Shown here: piece by piece, positions 6,376 to 7,538 of the stretch
Layout: every line of letters begins with the position of its first letter
Position numbering within the stretch: position 1 is the stretch's first letter
Assembly: GCA_002364975.1 (NCBI GenBank)
Contig: DEYT01000157.1
Span: forward strand, 1-7,538
Source of the DNA: Opitutia bacterium UBA3151
Lineage (GTDB): Bacteria; Verrucomicrobiota; Verrucomicrobiia; Opitutales; Seribacteraceae
Length of the DNA stretch: 7,538 nt
Reading direction: 5' to 3'
The notes under the pieces: model-generated
The model's database searches: none
What the model was told of the DNA's origin: nothing
The model's input: the letters and a program-made list of their open reading frames with translations, nothing else
Made by a program: the position numbers and the translations under genes

Positions 6376-7538
6376 CAAAATTTAGAAATCGTTCTGGATT
6401 CCACCTTCACCAACTTGAAAATTGGACAAACTTTTGCAGTTACTGGAAGGATACAAAATTCAGGTGCGGATATTCCCAGTGGCCAGACCATTAAAGCAAC
6501 GGTTGAATTTGTGGGTCCTGATGGTATTGCGGTTGCTACCCATGTACAGACTTGGAATGGATTTCCGGAAACCAATAACCCAGGAACACTTCGGAATGAT
6601 AACACCAATAGCAGGGTGCTTTTTCAATTTCCTTGGTCGCAAGCGGGTAAAGCGGTATCAGGGTGGTCCATTCGGGCATTCGTTGAAGGAGCAGCATTAG
6701 AGACAGATTTGAGTGACAACTCTGCGATCCACGATGGATTTACCATGGACTTGCCAGATTTAATTGTAGCTTCGTCTTCCTTATCTACTGATAATGCAAC
6801 GAATACTTATTTACCGAATTCCGTAATTACTGTATCTGGAATCGTCCGCAATATTGGACTAGCCAGAACTCAAGAAAATGTTTTATTCCCTTTGGTTGCC
6901 CAGCTTTACCGGGGAGCAACCGCAACCCCAGCCAACTTGGTTGAAACTGAAACTCTTATTATTCCATCACCTGATGCTGGAGGCTTCCCCTACATTGAAG
7001 AAAATGATGACTTATCCTTTACAATTAACAATATTCACTTACCTGCTGATGCTTCGCCTGGGGATGCCTTTACCTTAACCGTTACCGTTGATCCCTCCGA
7101 TCTCGCATTTGGTGACATTATTCATGAAGTGAGTGAAAATGGTGAACAGCAAACCAGTATAAATTCTTTTGAAATTTCTAATGAAGCGGTCAATCGAGCA
7201 CAGCTTACGGTTGATCCCGATAGTTTTGATGGGGATGTGGGTTCCTTTCGAGGCTTGGATCCCATTAGAATTTCTTTTTCTGTTAAAAACAACGGACAAT
7301 CTGCAGTTCAATCTTCTGAAAACTTTGCGGTTCAAGTCGCACTATCCAAAAATTTGACTTTTGACGAATCGGATTTCGTTCTTCGAGAATTTGATTTGAG
7401 TGGGAATGCCCTTGGTTCAAATCTTTTGCCCAATGAATCTATAACCTTAGACTGGATTCAGCAACTTCCTGATAACTTTGAGGGTGATTTCTATTACCTT
7501 GTCGATATTCAGGGGACAAATCCCCAAACTTTTTTCCT
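6313..7538 (+). CDS. Secreted CARDB-repeat protein (3' partial)
   Basis: An ATG at 6313-6315 opens a frame that stays free of stops to the window edge (408 complete codons). The start is supported by a GGAG nine bases upstream and by a signal peptide directly after it (residues 1-21: basic MRK, a hydrophobic core, cleavage probably after VSG before Q22). The mature part is a series of beta-sandwich modules of the CARDB type (cell-adhesion-related domain found in bacteria). Module 1 spans about 22-145. Module 2 spans about 149-285 and starts with DLIV; its core strand VSGIVRNIGLA has the typical 'V.N.G' pattern. Module 3 spans about 296 to the edge; it has FSVKNNGQSA and the hallmark ALSKN...DESDFVL segment resembling the family's 'vyLSkD...DilL'. 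CARDB proteins are exported and usually carry many such repeats, so the full gene is probably much longer. It overlaps the preceding gene by one base, which suggests co-translation. No enzyme domain is visible. Ligand and function are unknown. Confidence 0.88.
   Translation, partial: MRKSILTYIFLLFGLFGTVSGQNLEIVLDSTFTNLKIGQTFAVTGRIQNSGADIPSGQTIKATVEFVGPDGIAVATHVQTWNGFPETNNPGTLRNDNTNSRVLFQFPWSQAGKAVSGWSIRAFVEGAALETDLSDNSAIHDGFTMDLPDLIVASSSLSTDNATNTYLPNSVITVSGIVRNIGLARTQENVLFPLVAQLYRGATATPANLVETETLIIPSPDAGGFPYIEENDDLSFTINNIHLPADASPGDAFTLTVTVDPSDLAFGDIIHEVSENGEQQTSINSFEISNEAVNRAQLTVDPDSFDGDVGSFRGLDPIRISFSVKNNGQSAVQSSENFAVQVALSKNLTFDESDFVLREFDLSGNALGSNLLPNESITLDWIQQLPDNFEGDFYYLVDIQGTNPQTFF

Noticed and set aside
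7075..7335. Open frames on the - strand and in other + frames throughout the window, such as this one
   Set aside because: All lie inside the two long genes, lack ribosome binding sites and give low-complexity or frame-shadow peptides with no recognisable domains.

Overview
The window holds two very large secreted-protein genes on the + strand and nothing else that I can support. Both run off an edge. Gene 1 enters from the left already open and ends at 6313. Gene 2 begins at 6313 and leaves on the right. They overlap by one base (TAATG), so there is no intergenic DNA, and I see no tRNA, rRNA, CRISPR array, insertion sequence, promoter or terminator.

Gene 1 encodes more than 2,100 residues of a mosaic extracellular protein. 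In order it has: glycine-rich 'GxGY' beta repeats interrupted by Cys/His-rich insertions, one of which resembles a rubredoxin-type metal knuckle; a long unrecognised beta-rich stretch with a carboxypeptidase-regulatory/SdrD-B-like module; another GxGY repeat; a run of thrombospondin-type-3-like calcium loops; three Ig/cadherin-like domains; a module with an EF-hand-like loop and a VVTPLTSL signature followed by a helical stretch; a further cadherin-like domain; and a short, extremely tryptophan-rich C-terminal module in three repeats. Gene 2 starts with a clear signal peptide followed by at least two or three CARDB-type Ig-fold domains.

The C-terminal Trp-rich module, the TSP3 loops, the CARDB domains and the moderate GC content (by eye) together suggest a marine member of the Verrucomicrobiota (Opitutae/Puniceicoccales-like) or a relative in the PVC group. 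This is inference from remembered family patterns, not a search result. The overlap, the Shine-Dalgarno inside the end of gene 1 and the shared surface-protein character suggest the two are co-translated and act together outside the cell, probably in adhesion, surface coating or polymer binding. No catalytic domain is visible in either protein. The most unusual part is the N-terminal Cys/His-rich region of gene 1: all seven cysteines and 15 of 23 histidines of the visible protein lie in about 200 residues.
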